Assembly (NCBI GenBank): GCA_963705955.1
Contig: CAVPLH010000004.1
Location: 1-64,000 of the forward strand
Length of the DNA stretch: 64,000 bases
Reading direction: 5' to 3'
Origin: WHSW01 sp963705955
Lineage (GTDB): Bacteria; Actinomycetota; Thermoleophilia; Solirubrobacterales; 70-9
Within the stretch, counting starts at the first letter, position 1, and every line of letters begins with the position of its first letter. The notes beneath the pieces were generated by a model, which saw only the letters and a program-made list of their open reading frames with translations, was not told the origin of the DNA and searched no databases. Positions 1 to 11,069 of the stretch are shown one piece after another. The translations under genes and the position numbers were made by a program.

Positions 1-71
1 AAAGCGATGTCTTGCGGGTTGTCGAGACCCGAGTCGGTGCCTCGCCTGCGGGTGTCCGCGAAGGATCTCGG

Positions 72-2467
<2,396 letters not shown>

Positions 2468-2520
2468 CGTCTCTCCATCCGAGGCCTCCAGCGGTACGGC
2501 GTGGCCGTTCCGACCGGCAC

Positions 2521-2877
2521 TCATCGGTCCTGGAGCAGCCCGAGGACGTTGCCGTCGGGGTCGGTGACGGTGGCCACCAGGCGGCCGCCGCCGACGTCGT
2601 GCGCGGGCTCCTTCACGGTGGCACCCGCGGCGGTCACCTCGGCCAGCTTCGCCTCGATGTCCGGCACGTGCCAGTAGGCCACCGGCGAGGTCATGCCCTG
2701 CGGTCCACCGCCCGGCACCAGCCCGATGTGCTGGCCGGCGGCCTCGAAGCCGACGTAGTAGGACCCGTCGGTCTGCGGCGGTACGCCGAGCAGGGCGGTG
2801 TACACCGCCTTGGCCGTCGCCAGGTCGGACACGGGATGCAGCACGGTCTTGATTCCCTGGGTGGAAGAGCCGGTCAT
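2521..2877 (-). CDS. VOC (glyoxalase/bleomycin-resistance fold) family protein
   Basis: 118-residue single-domain vicinal oxygen chelate protein. It shows the usual layout of the fold: an N-terminal beta strand with TVLHPVSDLATAKAVYTALLG, a central YVGFEAAGQHIGLV strand, and the C-terminal VTDPDGNVLGLLQ that ends most members. The ATG at 2877 was chosen over longer readings because homology starts there and the upstream part is AT-rich promoter DNA. Members are either small dioxygenases or lyases, or drug-binding proteins of the bleomycin-resistance kind. The downstream UvrA-like gene and the divergent MarR gene make a drug-binding or detoxifying role the better guess; the substrate cannot be read from sequence. 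Confidence 0.85.
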   Translation of the reverse strand: MTGSSTQGIKTVLHPVSDLATAKAVYTALLGVPPQTDGSYYVGFEAAGQHIGLVPGGGPQGMTSPVAYWHVPDIEAKLAEVTAAGATVKEPAHDVGGGRLVATVTDPDGNVLGLLQDR

Positions 2878-2923
2878 GGTCACTCCTGAAGTCGTGTGGT
2901 GGTCTCCATCGTCCGAGATATAC

Positions 2924-2961
2924 TTTGTAGCACAAATAATTGGCCTGAACCGAGTAATTAT
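2924..2961. promoter_or_regulatory. Paired palindromes between divergent VOC and MarR genes
   Basis: An AT-rich island in GC-rich DNA carries two inverted repeats: TTTGT-AGC-ACAAA at 2924-2936 and ATAATT (2936-2941) facing AATTAT (2956-2961). They lie 47 bases upstream of the VOC start and 15 bases upstream of the MarR start. MarR proteins commonly bind palindromes in such divergent promoters and repress both sides, so these are candidate operators. Binding is inferred from position and symmetry only. Confidence 0.5.
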
Positions 2962-2975
2962 GCAAAGATCTCGGC

Positions 2976-3452
2976 ATGGCACCGGGTCCCTACGCCGACA
3001 CCGCGGTAGTCGAGTTCGCCGGCCAGCTCCTATTCCGGCTGTGGCGGGTGTCGCATACGCGATTTGCCGAGGCGCTCGAGTCACTCGGTCTGACCACCGC
3101 GCGCTTCGCGCTACTCAACGTCCTCGGGGCTCACGAAGGAGCCATTCAGCAGGAGATCGGCGCGGCGATGGGCATCGATCCCAGCACGATGGTTTCGCTG
3201 ATCGATCAGCTCGAGACCGCCGGACTGGCCAAGCGCCGGCCTCGTCCAACGGATCGCCGCGCCCGCGAGGTGGTAATCACACCGAAGGGCCGCCGGGTCC
3301 TGAAGCAGGCCCGAGAGTTGGCGATCCAAGTGGAACACGACGTGTTGCGCGGGCTCAGCGAAGCCGAGCGGCGCCGGCTCTTGGCGCTGCTTCGGCGCGC
3401 GCTCGACTCGGCACCGGCGCAACCGTTGTGGACCGCCGAGGAGGACGCCTAG
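2976..3452 (+). CDS. MarR family transcriptional regulator
   Basis: 158-residue winged-helix regulator. The core reads FALLNVLGAHEGAIQQEIG, then MGIDPSTMVSLIDQLETAGL (recognition helix region) and KRRPRPTDRRAREVVITPKG (wing), which is the standard MarR pattern at about residues 45-110. Flanking helices would form the dimer interface. It is divergent from the VOC/UvrA-like pair, with only 98 bases between starts and palindromes in the gap. It most likely represses itself and that pair until a drug or phenolic ligand releases it. The ligand is unknown. Start ATG at 2976 fits the family length. Confidence 0.9.
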   Translation: MAPGPYADTAVVEFAGQLLFRLWRVSHTRFAEALESLGLTTARFALLNVLGAHEGAIQQEIGAAMGIDPSTMVSLIDQLETAGLAKRRPRPTDRRAREVVITPKGRRVLKQARELAIQVEHDVLRGLSEAERRRLLALLRRALDSAPAQPLWTAEEDA

Positions 3453-3507
3453 CGAGAGACCCCGAGCCTTCTTGATCCGGCGCCTTCGACTCGGGCCCTG
3501 CCCCTGC

Positions 3508-4647
3508 TCAGAGCCGAGCGTGAGGGTAGTCCTTCGCGCGTCCCTGGAAGGAGAGGATCTTGGGATTCTGAACGACGCCGTCGCGGATCTCGATCGCACG
3601 GCGCAGCGTATCTTCCCGCTCCCAGGCCTCGGGCCCCGCGAGCAGCGTCCGCAGATAGGGCATCAGCGCCCTGCTGATATCCCATGTGGCTGAGTCCCAG
3701 AGCAGCGAGGGGCTGTGGTCGACCGCGTAGCAGCTGAGTCCGTCGCCGAGCTCCAAGATCGGCTCCTCGAAGCTTGTCGGCCGCGACCACTCGAAGCCCA
3801 TCCCGGAGTCGGCGGAGACATCGACGAAGAGTGTTCCGGCGCGAAACAGCGACAGCTCGTCGTTGGTGACGAATGTAAGCGGCGCCTCGGTGTCCTGCAA
3901 GACGCAGTTGACGATCACGTTGTGCTCGGCGAGGAACTCGGACATCGACTCGTGGCGACTGTCGAGCCCCGGCGTCTGGCCGGGACGGTCGGGGTCTCGC
4001 GTGTAGGTGATCAGGCGCACGTAGTGGATCGGTGCAGCGACGGCGGCGGCCTCGCGGTGGGTGAGCACGGAGACGTCGTGAACGCCCAGCGCCCTCAGGG
4101 CGAGCACCGCTCCGCGGCCAGTGGCTCCGAAGCCGATCACCGCCGCTCGCAGCCGTCGCCCGTACTCGCCGGTCATCCCCTTGAGCTGCATCGCATGGAG
4201 CACCGAGCTGTATCCGGCCAACTCGTTGTTCTGGTGGAAGACGTGGAGGCCGAAGGTGCCGTCGTGCGTCCAGTGGTTCATCGCCTCCCAGGCGATCAGC
4301 GTCAGGCGGCGGTCGATCGCGACCTGGGTGAGCGCCTCGTCCTGGACGCAGTGAACCCAGCCACACAGCACCTGCCCCTCGTGCATCTCGGCGAGGTCCG
4401 CGGCCGTCGGCTTGGGAAGCAGCAGCGCGTCGCATTCGCGCACCAGTTGCTCCCGCTCGCCGAGGCCGCCGACCAGGGGCTCGAGCTCTCCGTCGGCGAA
4501 GCCAAAGTGCGCACCGTAGGCGCGCTCGAGAAGGATGCGTGGCCGCAGCTCGGCGCCGAGCTCCCCGAGGTGGGATGGGTGGATCGGCAGCCTACGCTCG
4601 TTCTCCTTTCGCGAGCTGGCGATGACTCCGAGGTTGAGGTTGTTCAT
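3508..4647 (-). CDS. Alanine dehydrogenase / carboxyethylornithine synthase-like NAD(P)-dependent enzyme
   Basis: 379 residues. The N-terminal part (GVIASSRKENERRLPIHP) is the alanine dehydrogenase/transhydrogenase substrate domain with the conserved ERR-P-P segment. A Rossmann dinucleotide site AAVIGFGATGRG lies at about residues 168-179. The closest recognised subfamily is N5-(carboxyethyl)ornithine synthase, which reductively couples pyruvate to ornithine, but plain alanine dehydrogenase activity cannot be excluded. ATG 4647 was chosen because the family N-terminus begins there; the open frame extends 35 codons further without similarity. It stands alone, divergent from thioredoxin, so context does not reveal its role. 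Confidence 0.75.
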   Translation of the reverse strand: MNNLNLGVIASSRKENERRLPIHPSHLGELGAELRPRILLERAYGAHFGFADGELEPLVGGLGEREQLVRECDALLLPKPTAADLAEMHEGQVLCGWVHCVQDEALTQVAIDRRLTLIAWEAMNHWTHDGTFGLHVFHQNNELAGYSSVLHAMQLKGMTGEYGRRLRAAVIGFGATGRGAVLALRALGVHDVSVLTHREAAAVAAPIHYVRLITYTRDPDRPGQTPGLDSRHESMSEFLAEHNVIVNCVLQDTEAPLTFVTNDELSLFRAGTLFVDVSADSGMGFEWSRPTSFEEPILELGDGLSCYAVDHSPSLLWDSATWDISRALMPYLRTLLAGPEAWEREDTLRRAIEIRDGVVQNPKILSFQGRAKDYPHARL

Positions 4648-4796
4648 GTGCGCACGGGCATGCCATCCACAGCCGGGCCGTATACGTGAACGTGCGAGGA
4701 AATTAGCCGCGCCACGCTTTCGGTGCTGCGCCGGCCCGGAGGCCGGCCACATGGATCGTCCTCAGGAGGTGCTCCGTCGCTGGGTAGCCTTGCGTC

Positions 4797-5225
4797 GTGT
4801 CGACGATCCTCGCCTGTCCGTCCTGTGGCGTGAAGAACCGAGTTCGCCCGGTGCCGCGCGGGACGCCGAGGTGCGCCGACTGCAAGGCTGCGTTGCCGTG
4901 GGTCGTGACGGCCGACGAGTCGAGCTTTGCGGAGGAGAGCGAGGCGAGCGTGCCCGTGCTGGTCGACTTCTGGGCGCCCTGGTGCGGCCCGTGCCGGATG
5001 GTGGAGCCGGTCCTCGCGGAGCTCGCGTCTGAGCGGGCCGGTTCGCTCAAGGTCGTCAAGGTCAACGTCGACGAGAACCCGGAGCTGGCGATGCGCTTTC
5101 AGGCGATGAGCATCCCGCTTCTCGTGGTCATCCGCGATCAGCGGGAGGTCGACCGCGTGGTTGGCGCGATGTCGAAGTCGCAGCTCGCCGAGCGCCTGGC
5201 AGCTCTCGACGAGGCCGCCCGCTGA
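4797..5225 (+). CDS. trxC: Thioredoxin with N-terminal zinc ribbon (thioredoxin-2 type)
   Basis: 142-residue cytosolic disulfide reductase. The N-terminus carries two CxxC pairs (CPSC at residues 7-10 and CADC at 26-29), forming the zinc-binding extension typical of thioredoxin 2. The thioredoxin domain follows with VLVDFWAPWCGPC (active-site WCGPC) and the cis-proline region MSIPLLVVIRD; most thioredoxins have a Thr before that Pro, here it is Ile. The start is GTG at 4797. It stands alone between a divergent dehydrogenase and a convergent hydrolase. It probably reduces cytosolic protein disulfides under oxidative stress, with zinc release as a sensor in known homologues. Confidence 0.92.
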   Translation: MSTILACPSCGVKNRVRPVPRGTPRCADCKAALPWVVTADESSFAEESEASVPVLVDFWAPWCGPCRMVEPVLAELASERAGSLKVVKVNVDENPELAMRFQAMSIPLLVVIRDQREVDRVVGAMSKSQLAERLAALDEAAR

Positions 5226-5306
5226 TCTAGCAAGCGTCGCGGGCGACAACCACGCGCGAATGGCTCGAGCGCGTCCTCTCTGGCGGCGCGTCCATCGCTG
5301 CCGCGG

Positions 5307-6221
5307 TCATCGGGTCGATGCTCCCGCTCGCGCCGGCTGCGGGGCACAGAACTCGCGGACCACCTCTGCATAGGCCACCGGGCCGGTCACCTGTGGATCC
5401 TGGGCGGCGCCGGGCAGCAGACGTGTGCCGGCCGTCGGGAGCTCCTCGGACAGCACCTCGACGATGCGGCGAAAGAACGGCGGGCGACGATCGCCGTAGG
5501 TGAGAAGCACCGGCCCCTCGAATGCCGCGGCAGCGGCGAGGTCGAGGTCCATCTGATGCGGGTCGCGGCACTGGTCGAGGTAGGTGGGCGCGTTCGCGAC
5601 GAAGCCGGCGCGCCGGCGCTCGCCGAGCGACCGCCAGGCGTGGGGGCCGTAGGCGACCTCGTCGACATAGCGCCGCGCGCCACCCTCGTGGTCGCCGGCG
5701 GCGAGCTGCGCCGCGATCTCTTTCAGCGTCGTCCGCAGCCGGTCCAGCTCCGGCCAGCAAGCGGGGTCGAGCAGGTCGAACAGCGGTGGCTCGTGTGCGA
5801 CCACGCTGCGGACCAGATCCGGGCGCCGAGCCGCGAGCCACAAAGCGATCGAGCCTCCCCAGGAGCTGCCGGCCACGTGCGCAGAGCCAAGCTCGAGCTC
5901 GGCGATAAGCGCGCCGACGTCATCGGCGTCCTCGAGGATCGAGCCCGGCGGTTGGCCCGGCTCGCTGAGACCATGGCCGCGGCGATCGAGCGCGACCACG
6001 CGAAAGGCCTCCGAGAGCGGGCCGAAAGCAGCGTCCCAGCTGTGGTGGTCGACCCAGGAGCCGTGCACGAGGACCAGCGGGGGCCCCGAGCCTGCGGTCT
6101 CGTAATGAAGCTCCACGCCGTTGATCGTGCTCTTGGGAATCGGCCCTGAGATCGCTAACGGGGGAGCGAAGCCTACCCCGCGGGAGCGACTGACAGGCGC
6201 TGGCTCATCGCGTGCAGGCAA
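5307..6221 (-). CDS. Alpha/beta hydrolase, catalytic His apparently replaced
   Basis: Up to 304 residues. Visible: oxyanion segment LVLVHGSWVDHHSW, nucleophile elbow GSSWGG (Ser), and the strand before the acid residue, LLTYGDRRPPFF. Homologues of this layout end with a His in a GAxHDP-like loop; here the loop reads LLPGAAQDPQ, so the expected catalytic His is Gln (codon CAG). The start shown is a TTG and is uncertain; the fold begins near INGVELHYE, about 33 residues in. Convergent with thioredoxin and divergent from phzF. It may be an inactive or repurposed hydrolase, or the Gln may be a sequence error. Confidence 0.8.
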   Translation of the reverse strand: MPARDEPAPVSRSRGVGFAPPLAISGPIPKSTINGVELHYETAGSGPPLVLVHGSWVDHHSWDAAFGPLSEAFRVVALDRRGHGLSEPGQPPGSILEDADDVGALIAELELGSAHVAGSSWGGSIALWLAARRPDLVRSVVAHEPPLFDLLDPACWPELDRLRTTLKEIAAQLAAGDHEGGARRYVDEVAYGPHAWRSLGERRRAGFVANAPTYLDQCRDPHQMDLDLAAAAAFEGPVLLTYGDRRPPFFRRIVEVLSEELPTAGTRLLPGAAQDPQVTGPVAYAEVVREFCAPQPARAGASTR

Positions 6222-6337
6222 CCTCGCAGGCCGGTGCAGATGGACGGGTCACCGGCTCGCCCTTTCGACGAGCAGGATCGCGCGTCGTGCCGACCACGCG
6301 TGACCGGGGCTAGGGTGACCGTGTGGAAAGGTTGGGC

Positions 6338-7216
6338 ATGGATCCGGGCTTGGACTTCCGCCATGTCGATGTCTTCACGGACCGCCCTTACGGCGGCAAC
6401 GGTCTGATCGTCGTTTTCGGAGGAAGCGAGCTCGCCGCCAACCAGCTGCTCGCTGTCACGCGAGAGATGCGGCAATTCGAAGCGATCTTCCTCGATCTCG
6501 AGGGGGACCGCGATGTGATCGCGGCCCGAATCCTCACGGCCGAGGAAGAACTCCCATTCGCGGGCCATCCGGTGATCGGTGCCGCAGCAGCAGTGCATGA
6601 GCGCCTCGCGAGGCTGGACATGGAGCGCTCATGGATCTTCGTCATCGCAGGGCGCGAAGTCGACGTCACCAGTCAGCGCAAGGGCGACTACTACGCCGCC
6701 ACCATGAACCAGGGTCAAGCCACGTTCTCTGCGCCGCTGACCAACTCCGCGGCTGCAGGGTTCGTAGGCGCGCTCAACCTGGACGCGAGCGAGGTTTGCG
6801 GCCTGCCGATGCAGGTCGTCTCGACGGGCCTGCCCTACCTGATCGTTCCCGTCACCCACGGCGGCCTGAGCGCTGCGGGGATCGTCGACGACGACTTCGA
6901 AGGCCGTCTGGCGACGGTCGGCGCGAAGTTCGTCTATGTGTTGGATCCCGAGCGCCGCGAGGGACGCACCTGGAACAACTCCGGTGCCACCGAGGACATC
7001 GCGACGGGGAGCGCGGCGGGACCAGCCGCCGCATACCTGCTCGAACACCACCTCGCCGACCCGCGGGAGGAAATCGTCATGCAACAGGGCGGCTTCGTCG
7101 GGCGCCCGAGCACGATGTCGATCAGAGCTGGAGCCGATGCAGACCTCTGGGTTGGAGGGCCGGTCGCCCCCGTGGCGAGCGGGAGGTTGGATACAGCGAA
7201 TCCCCAGACTCCTTGA
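6338..7216 (+). CDS. PhzF family isomerase-like protein
   Basis: 292 residues with the two-fold diaminopimelate-epimerase-like fold of PhzF. Markers: N-terminal FRHVDVFTDRPYGGNGLIVV, QFEAIFL with the Glu that acts as general acid/base in PhzF, ELPFAGHPVIGAAAAV, and the second-half RTWNNSGATEDIATGSAAGPAAAYL. PhzF itself isomerises dihydro-hydroxyanthranilate in phenazine synthesis, but most members outside phenazine clusters have unknown substrates, and no phenazine genes are near. ATG 6338 is preferred to GTG 6323 because GGAAAGG lies six bases upstream of the ATG and the family N-terminus fits. Confidence 0.88.
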   Translation: MDPGLDFRHVDVFTDRPYGGNGLIVVFGGSELAANQLLAVTREMRQFEAIFLDLEGDRDVIAARILTAEEELPFAGHPVIGAAAAVHERLARLDMERSWIFVIAGREVDVTSQRKGDYYAATMNQGQATFSAPLTNSAAAGFVGALNLDASEVCGLPMQVVSTGLPYLIVPVTHGGLSAAGIVDDDFEGRLATVGAKFVYVLDPERREGRTWNNSGATEDIATGSAAGPAAAYLLEHHLADPREEIVMQQGGFVGRPSTMSIRAGADADLWVGGPVAPVASGRLDTANPQTP

Positions 7217-7279
7217 TCGCTGTGCTCGGGCGACAGCCCGAGCTGATCCCGCCTGCGCGCGCCTGCGTCCCTTCACACG

Positions 7280-8377
7280 CTAATGGCCGTGACCCCCGGG
7301 TCGGGCCGCGTCCGCTGCCTTTGCCAGATCTTGTAGGACGGCAAAGAACTTCGGCGATTGACCGATAAACAGCCCATCGGCGGTAAAGGCCCTGACCGTT
7401 CCCATCGCCGCCCCCTGGGTCTGGGTGGGGCGAATGATGGAGCAGACCGGGAACTTGCGATCGAGGAAGATCGTCGGCTCGGGCATGATCAGGTTGGTCT
7501 GGAGCAGTTCGCCGTCGGCGTTGAGGTCGGGGAATACCAACCCGGTCGTCGGGTCGGTCAGCGGGGGCGCGTTGCCGGCTTTGTCCTGCCAGGTCTGGAA
7601 GTGCATCGTCTCGCTGCCGCCGATGCTGAGCAGGATGCGCAGCACCTCCTGGTGGGTGACCCGCTGCGCGAGTCCCGCGTAGAGGCTGGTGCCGCCTTGC
7701 TCAACCCACGCGAAATGGAACCCCGCCGTGTTGGCGATCGCCTGGAGGTGCTTCTTGGGGTGGAGGTCGGCGTCGGATCGAGGGATCGCCGGATGCTGAC
7801 CGACGGCGAGGTCCGGGACTGCTTGCGGAAGGGTGTCGCCGAGGTCGGGGTTCTGCGAATCGCTGCGGTAACGCGTCCAAAAACTGGTGTTGACGGTCAG
7901 CTGCATCAGGTTGGTGAGCCGTCCGATTTGCTGCGCGCCGGTCGCCTCGCTGCTGGGCAGGGTGCGGAACTCGTCGAGGTCGACCGTTTCCGCGCCGTGC
8001 GCCTTGAGGTAGGCGTTGATGAAGGTGAAGTGGCTGATCTCGTCGTCGGTGTTGTCGTGGATGTACTGGTCCATGTCCTCGTCCAGCACCGCGACAGCTT
8101 CGTGGTAGTCGGGGTTCCCGGTGCCGCCGGGGACCTCGCTGTCCTGGATGCCAGCGAGCTCGTTGTACTGTTGCCACAGATCGGTCTCGATGATCTCGGC
8201 CGCAGCCAGGAAGCGGAGAATCGCCGCGTCATTGCTCGTGAGACCGCCGCTCGCAAAGGCCGCCGGCGCATCGGCCAACAGCCCCCCGGCGCCGATCGTT
8301 GCTCCCACCACGGCTCCCCTGACGAAGAGGGAGCGACGGGTCGTCGTTCCTTGCGCCTGGCTCGCTTGCTGTTCCAT
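7280..8377 (-). CDS. Tat-exported ferritin-like domain protein
   Basis: 365 residues. It opens with a twin-arginine signal, TTTRRSLFVRGAVVGATIGAGG followed by ADAPAAFA, so it is exported folded. The mature part is a four-helix ferritin-like bundle: AAEIIETDLWQQYNE, DDEISHFTFINAYL (E-x-x-H) and GGSETMHFQTWQDKAG (E-x-x-H) provide the acidic and His residues expected of a di-iron site. Related proteins are annotated as ferritin-like or desiccation-related; activity is not established. ATG 8377 is preceded by AAGGAGGAG on the minus strand, a strong ribosome site that fixes this start over the longer open frame. It is monocistronic. Confidence 0.85.
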   Translation of the reverse strand: MEQQASQAQGTTTRRSLFVRGAVVGATIGAGGLLADAPAAFASGGLTSNDAAILRFLAAAEIIETDLWQQYNELAGIQDSEVPGGTGNPDYHEAVAVLDEDMDQYIHDNTDDEISHFTFINAYLKAHGAETVDLDEFRTLPSSEATGAQQIGRLTNLMQLTVNTSFWTRYRSDSQNPDLGDTLPQAVPDLAVGQHPAIPRSDADLHPKKHLQAIANTAGFHFAWVEQGGTSLYAGLAQRVTHQEVLRILLSIGGSETMHFQTWQDKAGNAPPLTDPTTGLVFPDLNADGELLQTNLIMPEPTIFLDRKFPVCSIIRPTQTQGAAMGTVRAFTADGLFIGQSPKFFAVLQDLAKAADAARPGGHGH

Positions 8378-8714
8378 GATCTCCTCCTTGTAGCGTGGGA
8401 TGGAACGAAGGGGGCACATGCCTCCCTCCCCAGGCGGAGGTGCTCTCCAAGATCCTGACTTCGACCGACCCTCACACGGCGGCTTAATCGCCCACTAAAG
8501 AAGGTGCAGCTCGTTGCCACCGCCCGCCCGCCGGGAGCCCTTCTCGCGCGAGGGCGGTGCCTACGGTCGAGCGGCTGCGCCGTAGCGGAGTGGATGGCCC
8601 TGAGCGGAACCGCCGCCTCTCAACCAGGCACAGATTGATGCTCTCGTCACGATCGGTTAGGTTGTCCCAACCCGGGCGCTCGGCCCGAAACGACAGACCT
8701 CGACGGGGGGAAAG
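8378..8714. other. Intergenic region with one inverted repeat
   Basis: Gap of 337 bases between the divergent ferritin-like and secreted-protein genes. I see no convincing open frame. An 8-base inverted repeat, CACCGCCC at 8518-8525 against GGGCGGTG at 8552-8559, could form a hairpin in either transcript. The promoters of both flanking genes must lie here, but no clear -35/-10 pair stands out. Confidence 0.4.
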
Positions 8715-9218
8715 ATGAGTCTCGCGACTCGCAGACTGAGAAGGCCGGTTTCAGTCATGCCGGCGCTCGTACTGCTCGTGTCCATGGTTGCTGCACCTGC
8801 GGCTTTGGCCATGGGGGGCGCAGGGCACGGTGGCAAGCCGACGATCGAGCGTGAGGTGATCGAGGAGACGTTCCCCGATGACTTCATCCTCGAGGTCTGC
8901 GGGGTGGAGACGCTCACCACGCAGAGCGAGGTCAACATCATCAAGACGTTTCCGGACGGCTCACAGACAGTGCACCGCCGAGTCCAGTTCGTTCCCGACG
9001 ACCCCAGCATCGCCAGCGAACGATGGGCTCGCACCGACTTCTTCGCACCCGACGGGACGGAGAGGATCGTCGGCCTGGCGATCCGCCTCTATCGCCACGG
9101 CGAGGGCACCATCATCCGCGATGCCGGATGGGTCCAGGTCCTCGAGGACGGCCTCGTGATCCGCGGACCGCATCCCTTCCTCGAGAACCAGGACGAGGCG
9201 GAACAGCTCTACTGTTGA
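8715..9218 (+). CDS. Secreted protein of unknown function
   Basis: 167 residues. A classical signal peptide is clear: basic start RRLRRP, hydrophobic core VMPALVLLVSMVAAPAALA and a cleavage site near AMA/GGAG. The mature part is about 130 residues with two cysteines (one in EVCGVETL and the final residue) and mixed beta-strand character (TFPDGSQTVHRRVQFVP, HGEGTIIRDAGWVQVLEDG). I do not recognise the family. GGGGGGA sits six bases before the ATG. The neighbour upstream is divergent and the next gene is a separate SnoaL-like protein, so no operon context helps. Confidence 0.75.
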   Translation: MSLATRRLRRPVSVMPALVLLVSMVAAPAALAMGGAGHGGKPTIEREVIEETFPDDFILEVCGVETLTTQSEVNIIKTFPDGSQTVHRRVQFVPDDPSIASERWARTDFFAPDGTERIVGLAIRLYRHGEGTIIRDAGWVQVLEDGLVIRGPHPFLENQDEAEQLYC

Positions 9219-9367
9219 CGCGTCGAGCGGTCGCTCGACTTGGCCTCGGCCAAGTGAAAGATCGGAATGGCAGCGGTTCGCGCCCAAGAGCCGGCTCCGC
9301 CAACCGCTTGACGGTGGGATTCGCGCCTTACCGCATCGGCTGAGAAGCGGAGATACTGCGCTCGGGG

Positions 9368-9766
9368 ATGTCCCAGGCCGACGTCGAGATCGTCAGGGAG
9401 TTCACTCAGCGCTTCGCGGCGGGTGACCATGTTACGGACGATTACTTCGATCCGGAGATCGTCTGGGACACATCAGCGAGCGGGCTGCCATCGGCGGGCG
9501 TCTATCACGGCCGTGAGGGAGTGCGGCGCTTCTTTCGCGACTGGCTCGCCCCGTGGATCGACTACGAGATCGAGGCCCGCGAGATCATCGACGCAGGTGG
9601 TGCGGTCGTGCTCGTCTTCCGGCAGGCGGGGACGGGGCGGGGGAGCGGGGTCAGGATCGAACGGGACTTCTTCGGCGTCTGGGAGCTGGAGAGCTCGAAG
9701 GTGGTGCGCTTCCGCCTCTTCGCGTCCCGCGAGCTGGCCTTCGAAGCCGCAGGGATGTCGGGATAG
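9368..9766 (+). CDS. SnoaL/NTF2-like protein
   Basis: 132-residue alpha+beta-barrel protein of the nuclear-transport-factor-2 superfamily. It has the typical N-terminal helix (VEIVREFTQRFAAGD), DYFDPEIVWDTSA, a HGREGVRRFFRDW helix and the strands EAREIIDAGGAVVLVFRQAGTGRGSG and FFGVWELESSKVVRFRLFAS. Members include ketosteroid isomerases, polyketide cyclases and many stress-related proteins; the sequence does not point to one activity. It is a single gene, convergent with the MBL hydrolase. Confidence 0.82.
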   Translation: MSQADVEIVREFTQRFAAGDHVTDDYFDPEIVWDTSASGLPSAGVYHGREGVRRFFRDWLAPWIDYEIEAREIIDAGGAVVLVFRQAGTGRGSGVRIERDFFGVWELESSKVVRFRLFASRELAFEAAGMSG

Positions 9767-9820
9767 CAGGAATGAGCCCGGCCGGCGGTCCACGCCGCGA
9801 TCCGCGCGCCCGCGGCCTGC

Positions 9821-10843
9821 TCAGTTCGCGGAGGCGAACTCGAAGCGCGTGCCGACGCTGTTCTGGATGAAGGCCTCGGGGAAGCGGGTGGCCAGGGCGT
9901 GGGTGGCGCGCCACCCGGTGCAGTGGCACGGGACGAGGTGGTCGGGGGAGAACTCGTCGAGCGCTTCGCAGGTCGGCGCGATGATCTTTTCGAAGAGTGG
10001 TCCGCCGAGATGGAAGCCGCCGATGACGGCGTGGATGCGGCTCTCTCCGGTCAGCTTTCGCACGTAGCGGAGGATGTTGACGATGCCTGAGTGGCCGCAG
10101 CCCGTGAGGATCACCAGGCCGCGCCCGCGGACGTGCGCCACCAGGGCTTGGTCGTCGAGGATCAGGGGATCGGGCTGCCAGCCTCCGTCCCGGTGGGCCT
10201 GGTGGACCGGGAAGCCCTGCTCGAACTCGCTCGTGCGGTCGACCTCGCCCGTGACCAGGAGCGAGCCGTCAAGGAGGAACGAGGGTTGGCGCTGCTCCAC
10301 GATCTCGAAGCCGGCGCCCTCGAGCGCGGGCTTGCTCGTCGTTGGCAGCTCGATCGGATCGCGGCCTGGGAGGGCGATCCTGCGTCGGCTCCAGAACTCG
10401 GGGTGGATGAGAACGGGGACGTGCGCGTGCCCGCCCAGCTCGGTCACGAGTCCGTCCATCCCGGTGGTGTGGTCCCAGTGACCGTGGCTCAGCACGATGA
10501 TGTCGATGTCACGCCGGCTGAGCTCGAGTCGGCGCATGTTCTCCACCATGCCGTCCGGCGTGACTCCGGCGTCGAACAGAATCTTGGTGGTCCGGTCCGA
10601 CTTCGTGATCGTCACGAGGCATGAGAAGCCGTGCTCGGCTCGCAGCAGGTCGCTCGTCCGGTCGCCCTCGAGGAAGCGCGCCGGGACGCTCGGGTAGGCG
10701 GAGAACGACAGGGGAGCTCGGGTGGCGGGACCCTCGTCTGCGATCAGCAGGTCGGTCGTGTTGTCGACCAGCGTCGTGACGCTCAACGAGTCGAGCGGGT
10801 CGAGCGGAATCGGTTCCACCGTCTCCTCCAGGAACTCAGTCAT
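9821..10843 (-). CDS. Metallo-beta-lactamase fold hydrolase (COG1237-like)
   Basis: 340 residues. The metal-binding motif SHGHWDHTTG, preceded by KILFDAGVTPDG, marks a binuclear metal hydrolase. Later elements VILTGCGHSGIVNIL and VIGGFHLGG supply further metal-ligand histidines, and DHLVPCHCTGWRATHAL closes the fold. This arrangement matches the COG1237 group, which includes proteins named after dihydropterin-ribofuranosyl-aminobenzene phosphate synthases; the substrate here is unknown. ATG 10843 fits the family, with a somewhat long N-terminal extension of about 70 residues. It is monocistronic. Confidence 0.85.
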   Translation of the reverse strand: MTEFLEETVEPIPLDPLDSLSVTTLVDNTTDLLIADEGPATRAPLSFSAYPSVPARFLEGDRTSDLLRAEHGFSCLVTITKSDRTTKILFDAGVTPDGMVENMRRLELSRRDIDIIVLSHGHWDHTTGMDGLVTELGGHAHVPVLIHPEFWSRRRIALPGRDPIELPTTSKPALEGAGFEIVEQRQPSFLLDGSLLVTGEVDRTSEFEQGFPVHQAHRDGGWQPDPLILDDQALVAHVRGRGLVILTGCGHSGIVNILRYVRKLTGESRIHAVIGGFHLGGPLFEKIIAPTCEALDEFSPDHLVPCHCTGWRATHALATRFPEAFIQNSVGTRFEFASAN

Positions 10844-11069
10844 TTCGCCTCTGCCGATCTCGCCGGCGTCTCCGTGCGAGTCATCTCTGACGGTACCGTC
10901 GCGCAGTCATTTCCGCTTCGCGCTCGAGCGGCGCTCGGTGTACCGACGCGCAGAGATCCACCAAGGCCTCACGTGCGGTCGCGCATCCCGAACGCCAGTC
11001 ATGTCCGACTCCGCTCACGGTCGAACGCCGCCGGGCCGCCACTGCGCTCTGCCCGGATAGGCTCGTGCG

